Below are positions 6,406 to 12,879 of a DNA stretch of 14,004 nucleotides, in pieces (the stretch's first letter is position 1; each line of letters starts with the position of its first letter). The notes under the pieces are model-generated. The model saw only the letters and a list, made by a program, of their open reading frames with translations, ran no database searches and was not told the DNA's origin. The DNA is taken from NCBI GenBank assembly GCA_030042915.1, contig JASHYS010000511.1:1-14004 (forward strand), in the 5' to 3' direction. Source of the stretch: Acidobacteriaceae bacterium (lineage in GTDB: Bacteria > Acidobacteriota > Terriglobia > Terriglobales > Acidobacteriaceae). The translations under genes were made by a program, and so were the position numbers.

Positions 6406-6478
6406 GCCGTCGCGAATAAGTGAGTTTATCCCGCCAGCAAGTCCATCCCTTTCATCACAGCCCGATGAGCACCTGGAA

Positions 6479-6507
6479 TTGCGTCACTGTTACGCCAGAG
6501 TTAAAAA
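6479..6507 (+). promoter_or_regulatory. Candidate promoter for the TPR / zinc-ribbon pair
   Basis: TTGCGT (6479-6484) and TAAAAA (6502-6507) are separated by 17 bases, each matching consensus at 4 of 6 positions. It lies downstream of the terminator and about 50 bases before the TPR gene start, which is the expected place. It was found by eye and is not verified. Confidence 0.3.
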
Positions 6508-6559
6508 GTGCGGTATTGGCTTCTGCGAATGCTAGCGCCGGTGATAAGCTTCGCGCAGA

Positions 6560-7804
6560 ATGACGCAAGTGTTCCATTGGAGCCGATTCTTCTATTTCGC
6601 CCTTCGTGCCGTGGTCGTGTGCGGGTGTGTGATGGGGATCTGGGAATCCTGCCAGTTCGTGCGTTCCGAACGTCTCTATGATCGGCGTACCCCTGATGCG
6701 ATTCGCGCTGCTATTGTCATCGAGCCAGACTGCTGGTATTGCTACATCGCCCTGGCTGCGAACGACGATCAGCATGCCATCCAGGATCTTCGCGCCTCCC
6801 TCCGATACAACCCTTATGACAGCCAGGTGCTGATTGATCTGGGACTGCGCTATGAGGCAGAAGGTGATCTTCGACAGGCGGAGGCAAACCTGCTCCAGGC
6901 ATACGCCATAGACAGAGCCTACCCGCCGCGTTGGTCGCTAGCCAACTTTTATTTTCGGCGTGATAACCGGCCGGCAGTTTGGATGTGGGCCCGTCGCGCG
7001 GCAGAGATGCCCTCTGCAGAGCTCGACCAGCTCGGCGCGCTCTTTGCGCTCTGCTGGCGGGTATCCCCTAATCCGCAAACAATCGAAGCGAAGGTGGTCG
7101 TCGATGACCCTGATGTGCTTCGCCAATATAGTAGTTTCCTGATGGGAAAAAATCTGCCGGCCGCTGCGGTCCACCCCGCTCTCAGATTTTTTTCTACCGG
7201 CTCAGGGCAGCCAAACTACATGAGCGAAGGGGATCTAGCCTGGATTGCTAACCTCCTTGACCAGTTAATCGCTGCCGGCGGCGGCGCCGATGCGTCCGCT
7301 GCCAACGACTTGTGGCGCGGGCTAGTGCGTCAGCATCGGATTGTCGCCGAAACATCGGTTCCTAATAATCCTCTCTTCGCTCGCGATCCATTGACGCTCA
7401 AATTCGACTGGAATCTGGCGGCCTCTGCAGGGCTTCACTCCTGGCCCGGGCCTTCTGGACTACGAGCGGAATTTACGGGCGATGAGCCCGAAGACTGTGC
7501 AATTGCGGAACAGATCATTGCGTTGCCTCCGGGCAAGTACCGGCTAGTGTCTTTTTATCGCACCGAAAATATCCCCGCCAACACCGGAATCCGCTGGGAG
7601 ATTGCAGACGTCAAAACCGGTGCTGTCCTGGCAAGCTCTCCAGACCTCTCCAGTAATTCTCCGGCTCAGATAAGCCAGAAGTTTTCCCTGACACCGGACG
7701 CTCCCTTTCAGCAGCTTCGGCTCACCTACAAACGAGAGCCCGGCACTGTGCGGATCGTCGGCACACTTGTGGTAACATCGATCGAAATTCAGCCGGCAAC
7801 GTGA
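6560..7804 (+). CDS. Membrane-anchored TPR protein with a C-terminal beta-rich domain
   Basis: This gene encodes a 414-residue protein. Residues about 10-29 form one membrane segment (FFYFALRAVVVCGCVMGIW) after a short positive start, giving a cytoplasmic N-terminus and an outer C-terminal body. Residues about 44-150 are helical with tetratricopeptide features: a helix pair around 72-83, then VLIDLGLRYEAEGDLRQAEANL (given as positions 90-111), then a third pair near 120-150. Such repeats usually mediate protein-protein contact. Residues about 275-412 are beta-rich, with LPPGKYRLVSFYRT and a final strand pair. This resembles carbohydrate-binding or jelly-roll folds, but no family was firmly identified. 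The start has no obvious Shine-Dalgarno sequence, and no better in-frame ATG is nearby. The next gene begins 3 bases after the stop, implying coupled translation. A role in an exopolysaccharide or exosortase complex is suggested only by location. Confidence 0.82.
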   Translation: MTQVFHWSRFFYFALRAVVVCGCVMGIWESCQFVRSERLYDRRTPDAIRAAIVIEPDCWYCYIALAANDDQHAIQDLRASLRYNPYDSQVLIDLGLRYEAEGDLRQAEANLLQAYAIDRAYPPRWSLANFYFRRDNRPAVWMWARRAAEMPSAELDQLGALFALCWRVSPNPQTIEAKVVVDDPDVLRQYSSFLMGKNLPAAAVHPALRFFSTGSGQPNYMSEGDLAWIANLLDQLIAAGGGADASAANDLWRGLVRQHRIVAETSVPNNPLFARDPLTLKFDWNLAASAGLHSWPGPSGLRAEFTGDEPEDCAIAEQIIALPPGKYRLVSFYRTENIPANTGIRWEIADVKTGAVLASSPDLSSNSPAQISQKFSLTPDAPFQQLRLTYKREPGTVRIVGTLVVTSIEIQPAT

Positions 7805-7807
7805 ATC

Positions 7808-8194
7808 ATGATCTGCCCGCATTGCAGCAGCTCCGAGGTTCGGCGCTCTCATAGCTCCCGATGGGGCGACTTTGTCCATCGCGTTTTCGGCCGTCAGGCC
7901 TATCGGTGCCGTGGTTGCCGGCATCGCTTCTTTGCGTCGCCAAATTCGCAAATGGGCTCGGAAGTCGCGAAAGTTCCAGGCGGCAAGAAACTTCGAAGCA
8001 AGCGACCCGATCCGAAAAGGAAGAAACGTCTAATCCGCAGGATCATTTGGGTCACGATGGTTGTTGCAATGTTCACACTGTTTTTGGCCTTTCTTCATTA
8101 CATAACAGTGGACCACCCGCCACCACCGCCAGATGATTCGAGCTCCATTGCCCCGTACTTCTGGCATTGCGGCCATCCAGACGCCGAGGTGTGA
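7808..8194 (+). CDS. Small zinc-ribbon membrane protein with Pro-rich outer tail
   Basis: This gene encodes a 128-residue protein. Residues 3-37 hold two CxxC pairs, CPHC (3-6) and CRGC (34-37), forming a zinc ribbon with a long basic loop between. A strongly basic stretch (60-78, KKLRSKRPDPKRKKRLIRR) precedes a single membrane segment (about 79-100). The tail contains PPPPP (104-108) and a short end with one Cys (121). By the positive-inside rule, the zinc ribbon faces the cytoplasm and the tail faces out. The gene starts 3 bases after the TPR gene stop and has no clear ribosome site of its own, so it is probably translated by coupling. It might transmit a signal or tether the TPR protein; this is speculative. 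Its 3' end lies 7 bases from the convergent O-antigen-ligase-family gene. Confidence 0.75.
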   Translation: MICPHCSSSEVRRSHSSRWGDFVHRVFGRQAYRCRGCRHRFFASPNSQMGSEVAKVPGGKKLRSKRPDPKRKKRLIRRIIWVTMVVAMFTLFLAFLHYITVDHPPPPPDDSSSIAPYFWHCGHPDAEV

Positions 8195-8196
8195 GA

Positions 8197-8213
8197 GCGC
8201 ATTAAGAATGCGC
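8197..8213. terminator. Shared hairpin at the convergent gene ends
   Basis: GCGCATT (8197-8203) and AATGCGC (8207-8213) pair perfectly around AAG. The stem sits 2 bases after the zinc-ribbon gene stop and overlaps the last codons and stop of the facing O-antigen-ligase-family gene. No T run follows on either strand, so it is a weak or factor-dependent terminator at best. It could act for both transcripts because the palindrome reads the same on either strand. Confidence 0.4.
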
Positions 8214-9527
8214 GGCACGGCTGATGGAATCGACTCCAGTGCCTCGCGGGTGCCTTTCGGTATTCTTCGCACTTGCCCGTTCAAGCGCGCTTGTCGTGTA
8301 CAAGATGGCGAGAAGCGCGAACATCCAGCCTGAAACTGCAGGACGGGCAAACGGGTAGTCCACAAACGCATTCAATATTGTTGCCACCAGCCCCAGCGCC
8401 CACGGGTGCCGAATTGCGCTCGGAATTGCCCCGAAGAATGGAATACCGACGAGAAGCAGGAAAGGGATGCCGCCTTCAGCCGCAAGCTCCGCCCAATCGT
8501 TGTGTGCGTGATTGGCAACCTGCCGCGAATCCTTAGTGGTGTAGCGTTGGTAAACGTACTCAAACGTTCCCAGACCGTAGCCTGTAAGGGGTCGATGCTC
8601 CGCCATGTCGATCGCGCCATGGAAAAACTCGCGGCGGATGGCATATGGATCCCTGTCCTGAAATCTCTGCCAGATAGGCTTCCAGCCAACTGCAAAAGTA
8701 AACGCGGCGGCAACCGCGCATATAACGAGAACCATGCTTGCGGTTGCAGAAAGCGCCGAGCGGCTCCCCGTCTCACGCAGCCTCACCCATCCAATCGCCG
8801 CTGTGGCGATCATCTCTGCGGTACAGAGAACAAATCCAGCTCGAGACGCAACGCCTACTGCAGAAGCGTAGAGGATTCCGCCGGCTAGCGCGTATCGCCA
8901 CGAGCGCCAGCCCCGACGCACCATACGCCACATTGCCACAGGCAACGCAAGCTCAACGAACTGGCTGTAGTTGTTCTTGTTTTGGAAGGTAGCATAGATG
9001 TCCAGATACCTGGTGTCGATGAGCCATAGGATCTTTCCATGGGAAGTATTGAGCTGCATCACGCAGAGTATCGCCATCGCAGTCGCAAAACATACAAACC
9101 CGGTCAGGAATCTTTGTCCCCAGCGTTGAGACCGCATGAGAGTGTGTATCAAATAGAAGACGCCCACGAGCGCGCCCCAACGGAGCACCTCCTCACGGGT
9201 CAGAAAACTACTGATCGTGGTGTGCGCGAGCAGCTGAATGACTCCCCAGAGAGGAATTGTGTAAACGAGCAACGGCCGAATCTGACGAATCACGCCTTCG
9301 CCCGGATTGCGAATCCCTAAGAGGATCTGAGCGATCACGAGCGCGTAAATACCGATCTGGAAAAACTGAGCCGCCCAGTTCTGTTCTACCCACACTGTAG
9401 CTGTCGTGAAACCAAGTAAGGAAAACAATAGCGCGGCAATGAAGCTGGATATGCCTTGACGGGTTGGATTCTTTGGCGCCCTGGCATTTTGGTTTACATC
9501 GGGTTTTAAGAGCTGGAATGTGCTCAT
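8202..9527 (-). CDS. O-antigen ligase / Wzy-type polymerase family membrane protein
   Basis: This gene encodes a 441-residue polytopic membrane protein with about ten to twelve hydrophobic segments, of the length usual for the O-antigen ligase (Wzy_C) family. Conserved-looking features are FQNKNNYSQF (181-190), SRAGF (228-232), and the large outer loop at about 280-350. That loop carries HRPLTGYGLGTF (311-322) and HAHNDWAELAAEGG (340-353), whose histidine and GxGxGxF-like motif are typical of this family. Members ligate or polymerise sugar repeat units on the outer side of the inner membrane. Ligase and polymerase cannot be told apart here, and no sugar or lipid partner is visible. The start ATG has only a weak upstream purine stretch. 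It follows the NusG-like gene by 156 bases on the same strand, probably in one transcript, and converges on the zinc-ribbon gene. Confidence 0.88.
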   Translation of the reverse strand: MSTFQLLKPDVNQNARAPKNPTRQGISSFIAALLFSLLGFTTATVWVEQNWAAQFFQIGIYALVIAQILLGIRNPGEGVIRQIRPLLVYTIPLWGVIQLLAHTTISSFLTREEVLRWGALVGVFYLIHTLMRSQRWGQRFLTGFVCFATAMAILCVMQLNTSHGKILWLIDTRYLDIYATFQNKNNYSQFVELALPVAMWRMVRRGWRSWRYALAGGILYASAVGVASRAGFVLCTAEMIATAAIGWVRLRETGSRSALSATASMVLVICAVAAAFTFAVGWKPIWQRFQDRDPYAIRREFFHGAIDMAEHRPLTGYGLGTFEYVYQRYTTKDSRQVANHAHNDWAELAAEGGIPFLLLVGIPFFGAIPSAIRHPWALGLVATILNAFVDYPFARPAVSGWMFALLAILYTTSALERASAKNTERHPRGTGVDSISRAAHS

Positions 9528-9683
9528 CTGCTTACGCTCAAAACGGATGCGTGCTCTCTCTCGGTCCTCCCCCTGGTTGTACTGGGTATCACTGGCGTTG
9601 CAGCAGCGCTCGCATCCGCACTCTGGAGGCGTATCGAGGCGATCACCCCTCCTGATCTCGCTTGCAGTAACGCAATTTGGTTA

Positions 9684-10262
9684 TCACCTGAGCTTTGATC
9701 GGACGATAAGCGCATATTCTTTCTCGGCCTGAACAACCTTTTTGTCCAGGATTTCGAGATTCCATATGTGGGTTTCCAAGGAATAGCATTGTCTCACTGC
9801 CGCCATCGAGACGACCACTCTGCAATTGCTGCGCAGTTCAGTGACCACGCCCTCAGTGCCGACGAACACTCCATTTATGACTCGAACTCGTATCCCAGCG
9901 CAAATGGGAGCATGTGGGCGCAGTATCAGACCATCTGAAATCGCTCTGCGTATCCTGTCGATCTCTGCGTCCGCGACGACTTCTCCATCCCCCTTCCCCA
10001 ATATCCTCAGCACTCCAGCGCAGCCGATTATCGAGTGCCGTGACTCTCGAGCAAAGCGGACGAAAATATACCCGGGGAAGAGCGGTCTCTCCAACGTCAC
10101 ACTTCGGTCAGACCATCGTGATCGTTCCGTATAGAGCGGAAGAAAATGCTCGATCGAGCGATTCACCATGTGAAGAGCGATCTTCTTTTCGTGATTATGA
10201 ATCACGTGGAGAGCGCGCCATTGAGAAACTCCCTCCTCGGTCCTGAACAATTCACTTTCCAT
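9684..10262 (-). CDS. NusG-family antitermination factor (UpxY/RfaH-like)
   Basis: This gene encodes a 192-residue protein. Residues about 14-110 match the NusG N-terminal domain: WRALHVIHNHEKKIALHM (15-32), FLPLY (40-44), WSDRSVTLERPLFPGYIFVR (50-69) and VLRILGKGDG (84-93). Residues about 122-150 form a KOW motif (GIRVRVINGVFVGTEGVV). Specialised NusG paralogues of this kind bind RNA polymerase and suppress termination in long polysaccharide operons. The ATG at 10260-10262 has an AAGGGG stretch just upstream. The next gene downstream is the O-antigen-ligase-family gene, and the paralogue may help polymerase read through its operon; this is a family-based inference. A housekeeping NusG is less likely because the usual secE, rplK and rplA neighbours are absent. 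Confidence 0.88.
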   Translation of the reverse strand: MESELFRTEEGVSQWRALHVIHNHEKKIALHMVNRSIEHFLPLYTERSRWSDRSVTLERPLFPGYIFVRFARESRHSIIGCAGVLRILGKGDGEVVADAEIDRIRRAISDGLILRPHAPICAGIRVRVINGVFVGTEGVVTELRSNCRVVVSMAAVRQCYSLETHIWNLEILDKKVVQAEKEYALIVRSKLR

Positions 10263-10993
10263 ATAACCCCTTGCATTGTGCTCCGCTTGATTGCTTACAA
10301 ATAGACCGTCGGCTTACCTAAGGCTGCACTTTTAGTGACAGTCCCAGATCGACATGAGGCTCAAAGAATGCTCATGAATTCACGGCCACTCGGAACGGGT
10401 GTCGCCTGGCGCTTAAGAAATTTGCAACAGGTCCCTTGAACGCGAGCAACTCTCTCCCCCTCAAGCTGCTTCCACGAATTTATGCCGCGAAGGTTTAGAT
10501 TATGTAAAAACTTAAGCCTCAAAGGACCCTCAATTCGCCGGTCAAAATGCAGACTGCGCTCGTGAACGGGGCTGTGTGCTCAGGAATTACTCCTGGCGTC
10601 GCGCATCTCGAACGGTTTTCAGCGAATTTTCATCATTTCTTTGGATCGATGTAACAAAAGTGCGATTCATTAATTCCAATTACATATTTGTGATCTTGGT
10701 GCTGGGGAAGCTTTCCTGAGGCTGGCGATGCACCTTCTCAGGCGTTTTGTTGTCTGAAAAGATTTCTCATAGAAGTCCGCGCAAGTTATTCGATCTCTTT
10801 AGGTTCGATGCATCCATTGAATTTCGGACTGTGCGCGCATATGCGACGACACTGCGGCATTTTCAAGGTTTGAAGGAACAGAGCGAGCTAAACTTCAACA
10901 TTTACCAACTGGCGCAGGCGGACACAATGGGCACTTGAAGGCAACCGAACGTAGCGCAGCAATTCCACCGGAAAGCGGCGGCGAAATGGGCCA
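10263..10993. other. Long divergent intergenic region between the NusG-like gene and a small helical-protein gene
   Basis: This 731-base stretch contains no gene that can be supported. The longest open frame (10747-10938, plus) would need a TTG start and shows no domain. Structures seen are a small inverted repeat CAGGA-ATTAC-TCCTG (10581-10595), an A/T-rich stretch around 10650-10690 that could hold a promoter, and CCTGAG/CTCAGG arms (10715-10742) followed by a T-rich CGTTTTGTTGT. The last could be a weak plus-strand terminator, although no gene lies before it. An unannotated small RNA or long 5' leader for the NusG-like gene is possible but not demonstrated. Confidence 0.5.
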
Positions 10994-11305
10994 ATGATGG
11001 ACGATGAGCAAGACATTGTTACCGCAATGCTCCTGACAAAACGCAGTGAAACAAGGCGCCGAAGAGTTGCGCTCCAAAGTGAGCTGCGCACAGCCGGCAA
11101 ATCCCTCTATAGCATCGGCGGGGCCTTGAAGAACCTGACTCCCAACAGCATTAGAAACCGCATTGACTATATCCTCCCGATCATCGCACGCACTTCGAGC
11201 ATTTGCGATCTTGGTGGTGTGAGAGCGATGCTGGAAGAACTAAAGGAGCTGGAAATGCAATTGGCGGAACTGAATCGCGGCGCGTCCAGCATGGGCATAG
11301 ACTAG
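10994..11305 (+). CDS. Small helical protein of unknown function
   Basis: This gene encodes a 103-residue protein with no recognised domain, signal peptide or membrane segment. The composition is strongly charged and helical: an Arg-rich stretch at residues 17-24 (RSETRRRR), LQSELRTAGKSLYSIGGALKN (27-47), and a final leucine-rich heptad-like helix at about 77-95 (MLEELKELEMQLAEL) that could form a coiled coil. Two adjacent ATG codons begin the frame (10994 and 10997), and neither has a clear Shine-Dalgarno sequence. The reading frame seems real because of its protein-like composition and because it ends cleanly in a short gap before a convergent gene. A cytoplasmic coiled-coil or regulatory protein is a guess only. 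Confidence 0.55.
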   Translation: MMDDEQDIVTAMLLTKRSETRRRRVALQSELRTAGKSLYSIGGALKNLTPNSIRNRIDYILPIIARTSSICDLGGVRAMLEELKELEMQLAELNRGASSMGID

Positions 11306-11362
11306 CAATGAAACAGCTCCCACTTTGTAGTTGAGTAGAAAGCTTTGAGAATGCCTGGGCAG

Positions 11363-12481
11363 CTACTCGTTAGGCTGAGATGGTGTTGTCGTCTTCGGCA
11401 CGCTCATCGACGCTTCCGGAGCGTTCCCATGCTGGGACGGTGGGAAATCGACCTCGACCTGCATTTCTGCGATGGCGGGCTTGCCGACAACTCGGTACGG
11501 TCTAAAGCGCCATTGAGCAATCGATAAGAATGCCGGCAAAACCAGAGCAGGCGTTTGCGCGGAAACGAGGCGCACATCCTGCAGCCCGCCGTCGGTTCCT
11601 ATGGTAGCTTCCAAAACCACCTTGCTAGGCGTGTTCGGAACTTTAACTGAATCTGCCACGACCGGTTTTGTTTTCTCCAGAATAAGCGCCGATCCAGCCG
11701 CGGTGCCGATCTGAACTTTCCTGCTATCGACGCTCGTGGCATCTGGGGGCGGAGCCAACGCCGGATCGTCCTGGCTGATCGTATTTGTGGCTTCGAGCCT
11801 GGCGCTGAGAACTTGTCGGGAACCATTGATCATAAGAACCGTGCGCGGCATGGATTTGCCTTGCATCTGGGTAAAATTGAGGCATTTAATCAGTACGCCC
11901 CCGATTCTGTAGTAACCAAGAAGGATCGGCAACATCTTGTTGACGCAGTATTCGGAATAGAGGTCGACTGGCAACATACGAGCATCTTGCTCGTTGATTG
12001 ACGAGGGAACAGCGGAAATGCATCGCACTTGCGCGCCCGATCCAAGATTATGCTCCACCAGGGTGGTTCTTCCAGGGGCGAGCTCGTCCGGTCCTGGAAG
12101 AGGGGATAACAACGCCGGCTGTAACCAATATTCATACACGCTCAGCGGATTGCCTGTCGTAAGAGTAAAGCTCTTGCCGCCGGAGGTATGCCACTCCGAG
12201 TGCGCCGCGTCCTTAGCTGTCCATGAGCTGCGGTAAACCTTAGGCGAGGCCCACCAGTATTCAAAGACCCCCTGCTCGGCTGGATTTCCCTTTTCATCGT
12301 AAAGTTCGTAGTCGACCTTCAAATGCCAGGGCTTGAGATTCGCGTCCATGAAATCGTAGTAGGGAGCGATCGCCGCCAACACTTCGCGGGGCCCTCCGGC
12401 AGAAGCAACTGCATAAGGTTGCTGACCAAAGCCCAAAAATCCACACGAGAGAAGGCTGAGAAGACTTATCAGGCGGTACAT
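11363..12481 (-). CDS. Exported protein with a TonB C-terminal domain
   Basis: This gene encodes a 372-residue protein. Residues 1-20 form an export signal. LLSC at 10-13 could be a lipobox, but the hydrophobic region before it is short and a standard signal peptidase site near Gln20 is also possible. Residues about 34-225 form a domain rich in Tyr and Trp that was not recognised. A Pro/Asp linker follows (about 236-250). Residues about 286-346 read SKVVLEATIGTDGGL, then a helix and AQWRFRPYRVVGKPAIAEM, matching the TonB C-terminal fold, which normally contacts outer-membrane transporters. Unlike classical TonB there is no retained inner-membrane anchor beyond the signal region and no long Pro-rich spacer. 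The tail (347-372) is Ser/Thr/Pro-rich. There is no Shine-Dalgarno sequence before the ATG, and a candidate promoter lies very close. The gene faces the small helical-protein gene with a 57-base gap. Its partner is unknown. Confidence 0.82.
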   Translation of the reverse strand: MYRLISLLSLLSCGFLGFGQQPYAVASAGGPREVLAAIAPYYDFMDANLKPWHLKVDYELYDEKGNPAEQGVFEYWWASPKVYRSSWTAKDAAHSEWHTSGGKSFTLTTGNPLSVYEYWLQPALLSPLPGPDELAPGRTTLVEHNLGSGAQVRCISAVPSSINEQDARMLPVDLYSEYCVNKMLPILLGYYRIGGVLIKCLNFTQMQGKSMPRTVLMINGSRQVLSARLEATNTISQDDPALAPPPDATSVDSRKVQIGTAAGSALILEKTKPVVADSVKVPNTPSKVVLEATIGTDGGLQDVRLVSAQTPALVLPAFLSIAQWRFRPYRVVGKPAIAEMQVEVDFPPSQHGNAPEASMSVPKTTTPSQPNE

Positions 12482-12879
12482 GATGCAGCTAAATTAACAT
12501 ACAGAATCAAGGTGTTTGTGACAGCTATTTAAACAGCGAAGAATAAATGTTGGTTAATTTCAAAGCTCTGCGTTTCTACGCTATTCGCCTTGCGCATTGC
12601 CGAGTGCTTCTTTCTAAGCACCTGCATCTGGGTGACTTGACCTGGCCGTAACAAGGCATACACAGACGCCTCAAAGCCGAGTGACAGAAATCGAAAGCGG
12701 AGCCTCATAGCCATCTAGTCACCTTTATTTAAAGTGGCGCTGCTACACTCGCGACGATCCTGGGGACGCAGCACAACACAACCACCGATTCTGTCTCACT
12801 CGCAGGCAGGAAGCCGAGCGAAACCTTCGAAGACCGCGTCCTTTCGAAATTGAATGAAGATGAACGGGAGTGACAATCA
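12482..12879. other. Divergent intergenic region between TonB_C and pseudopilin genes
   Basis: This 398-base stretch has no supported gene; the only minus-strand frame (12529-12714) lacks features. It holds a candidate promoter for the TonB_C gene (12496-12524) and a perfect stem-loop GTGCTT-CTTTCT-AAGCAC (12604-12621). TGCTACACT (12741-12749) is an extended -10-like element for the pseudopilin gene, but without a good -35. A purine-rich GGGAG (12866-12870) serves as the ribosome site for the pseudopilin gene. Confidence 0.55.
12496..12524 (-). promoter_or_regulatory. Candidate promoter for the TonB_C gene with a very short leader
   Basis: On the minus strand, CTGTCA (12519-12524) and TATGTT (12496-12501) are separated by 17 bases, each matching consensus at 4 of 6 positions. 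Transcription would begin about 8 bases before the ATG, leaving no room for a Shine-Dalgarno sequence, and none is present. This would make the mRNA almost leaderless. Confidence 0.3.

Noticed and set aside
6332..6535. 67-codon plus-strand frame between the FecR-like and TPR genes
   Set aside because: It covers the terminator hairpin and a candidate promoter, has a poor start and no domain.
9524..9736. Minus-strand frame overlapping the NusG-like gene end and the O-antigen-ligase-family start, with an ATGA overlap at the latter
   Set aside because: The overlap looked like coupled translation. However, the protein is low-complexity, the NusG part is in the wrong frame, and the best internal GTG start is only 1 base from its AGGAGG.
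10408..10430. TGGCGC...TTGC resembling a sigma-54 promoter
   Set aside because: The spacing between the GG and GC elements is 14 bases instead of 10, so it does not fit the sigma-54 consensus.
10747..10938. 63-codon plus-strand open frame in the long gap
   Set aside because: It needs a TTG start, has no Shine-Dalgarno sequence and shows no recognisable protein features.
12529..12714. 61-codon minus-strand frame upstream of the TonB_C gene
   Set aside because: It has no domain and no ribosome site, and it overlaps the 12604-12621 stem-loop.
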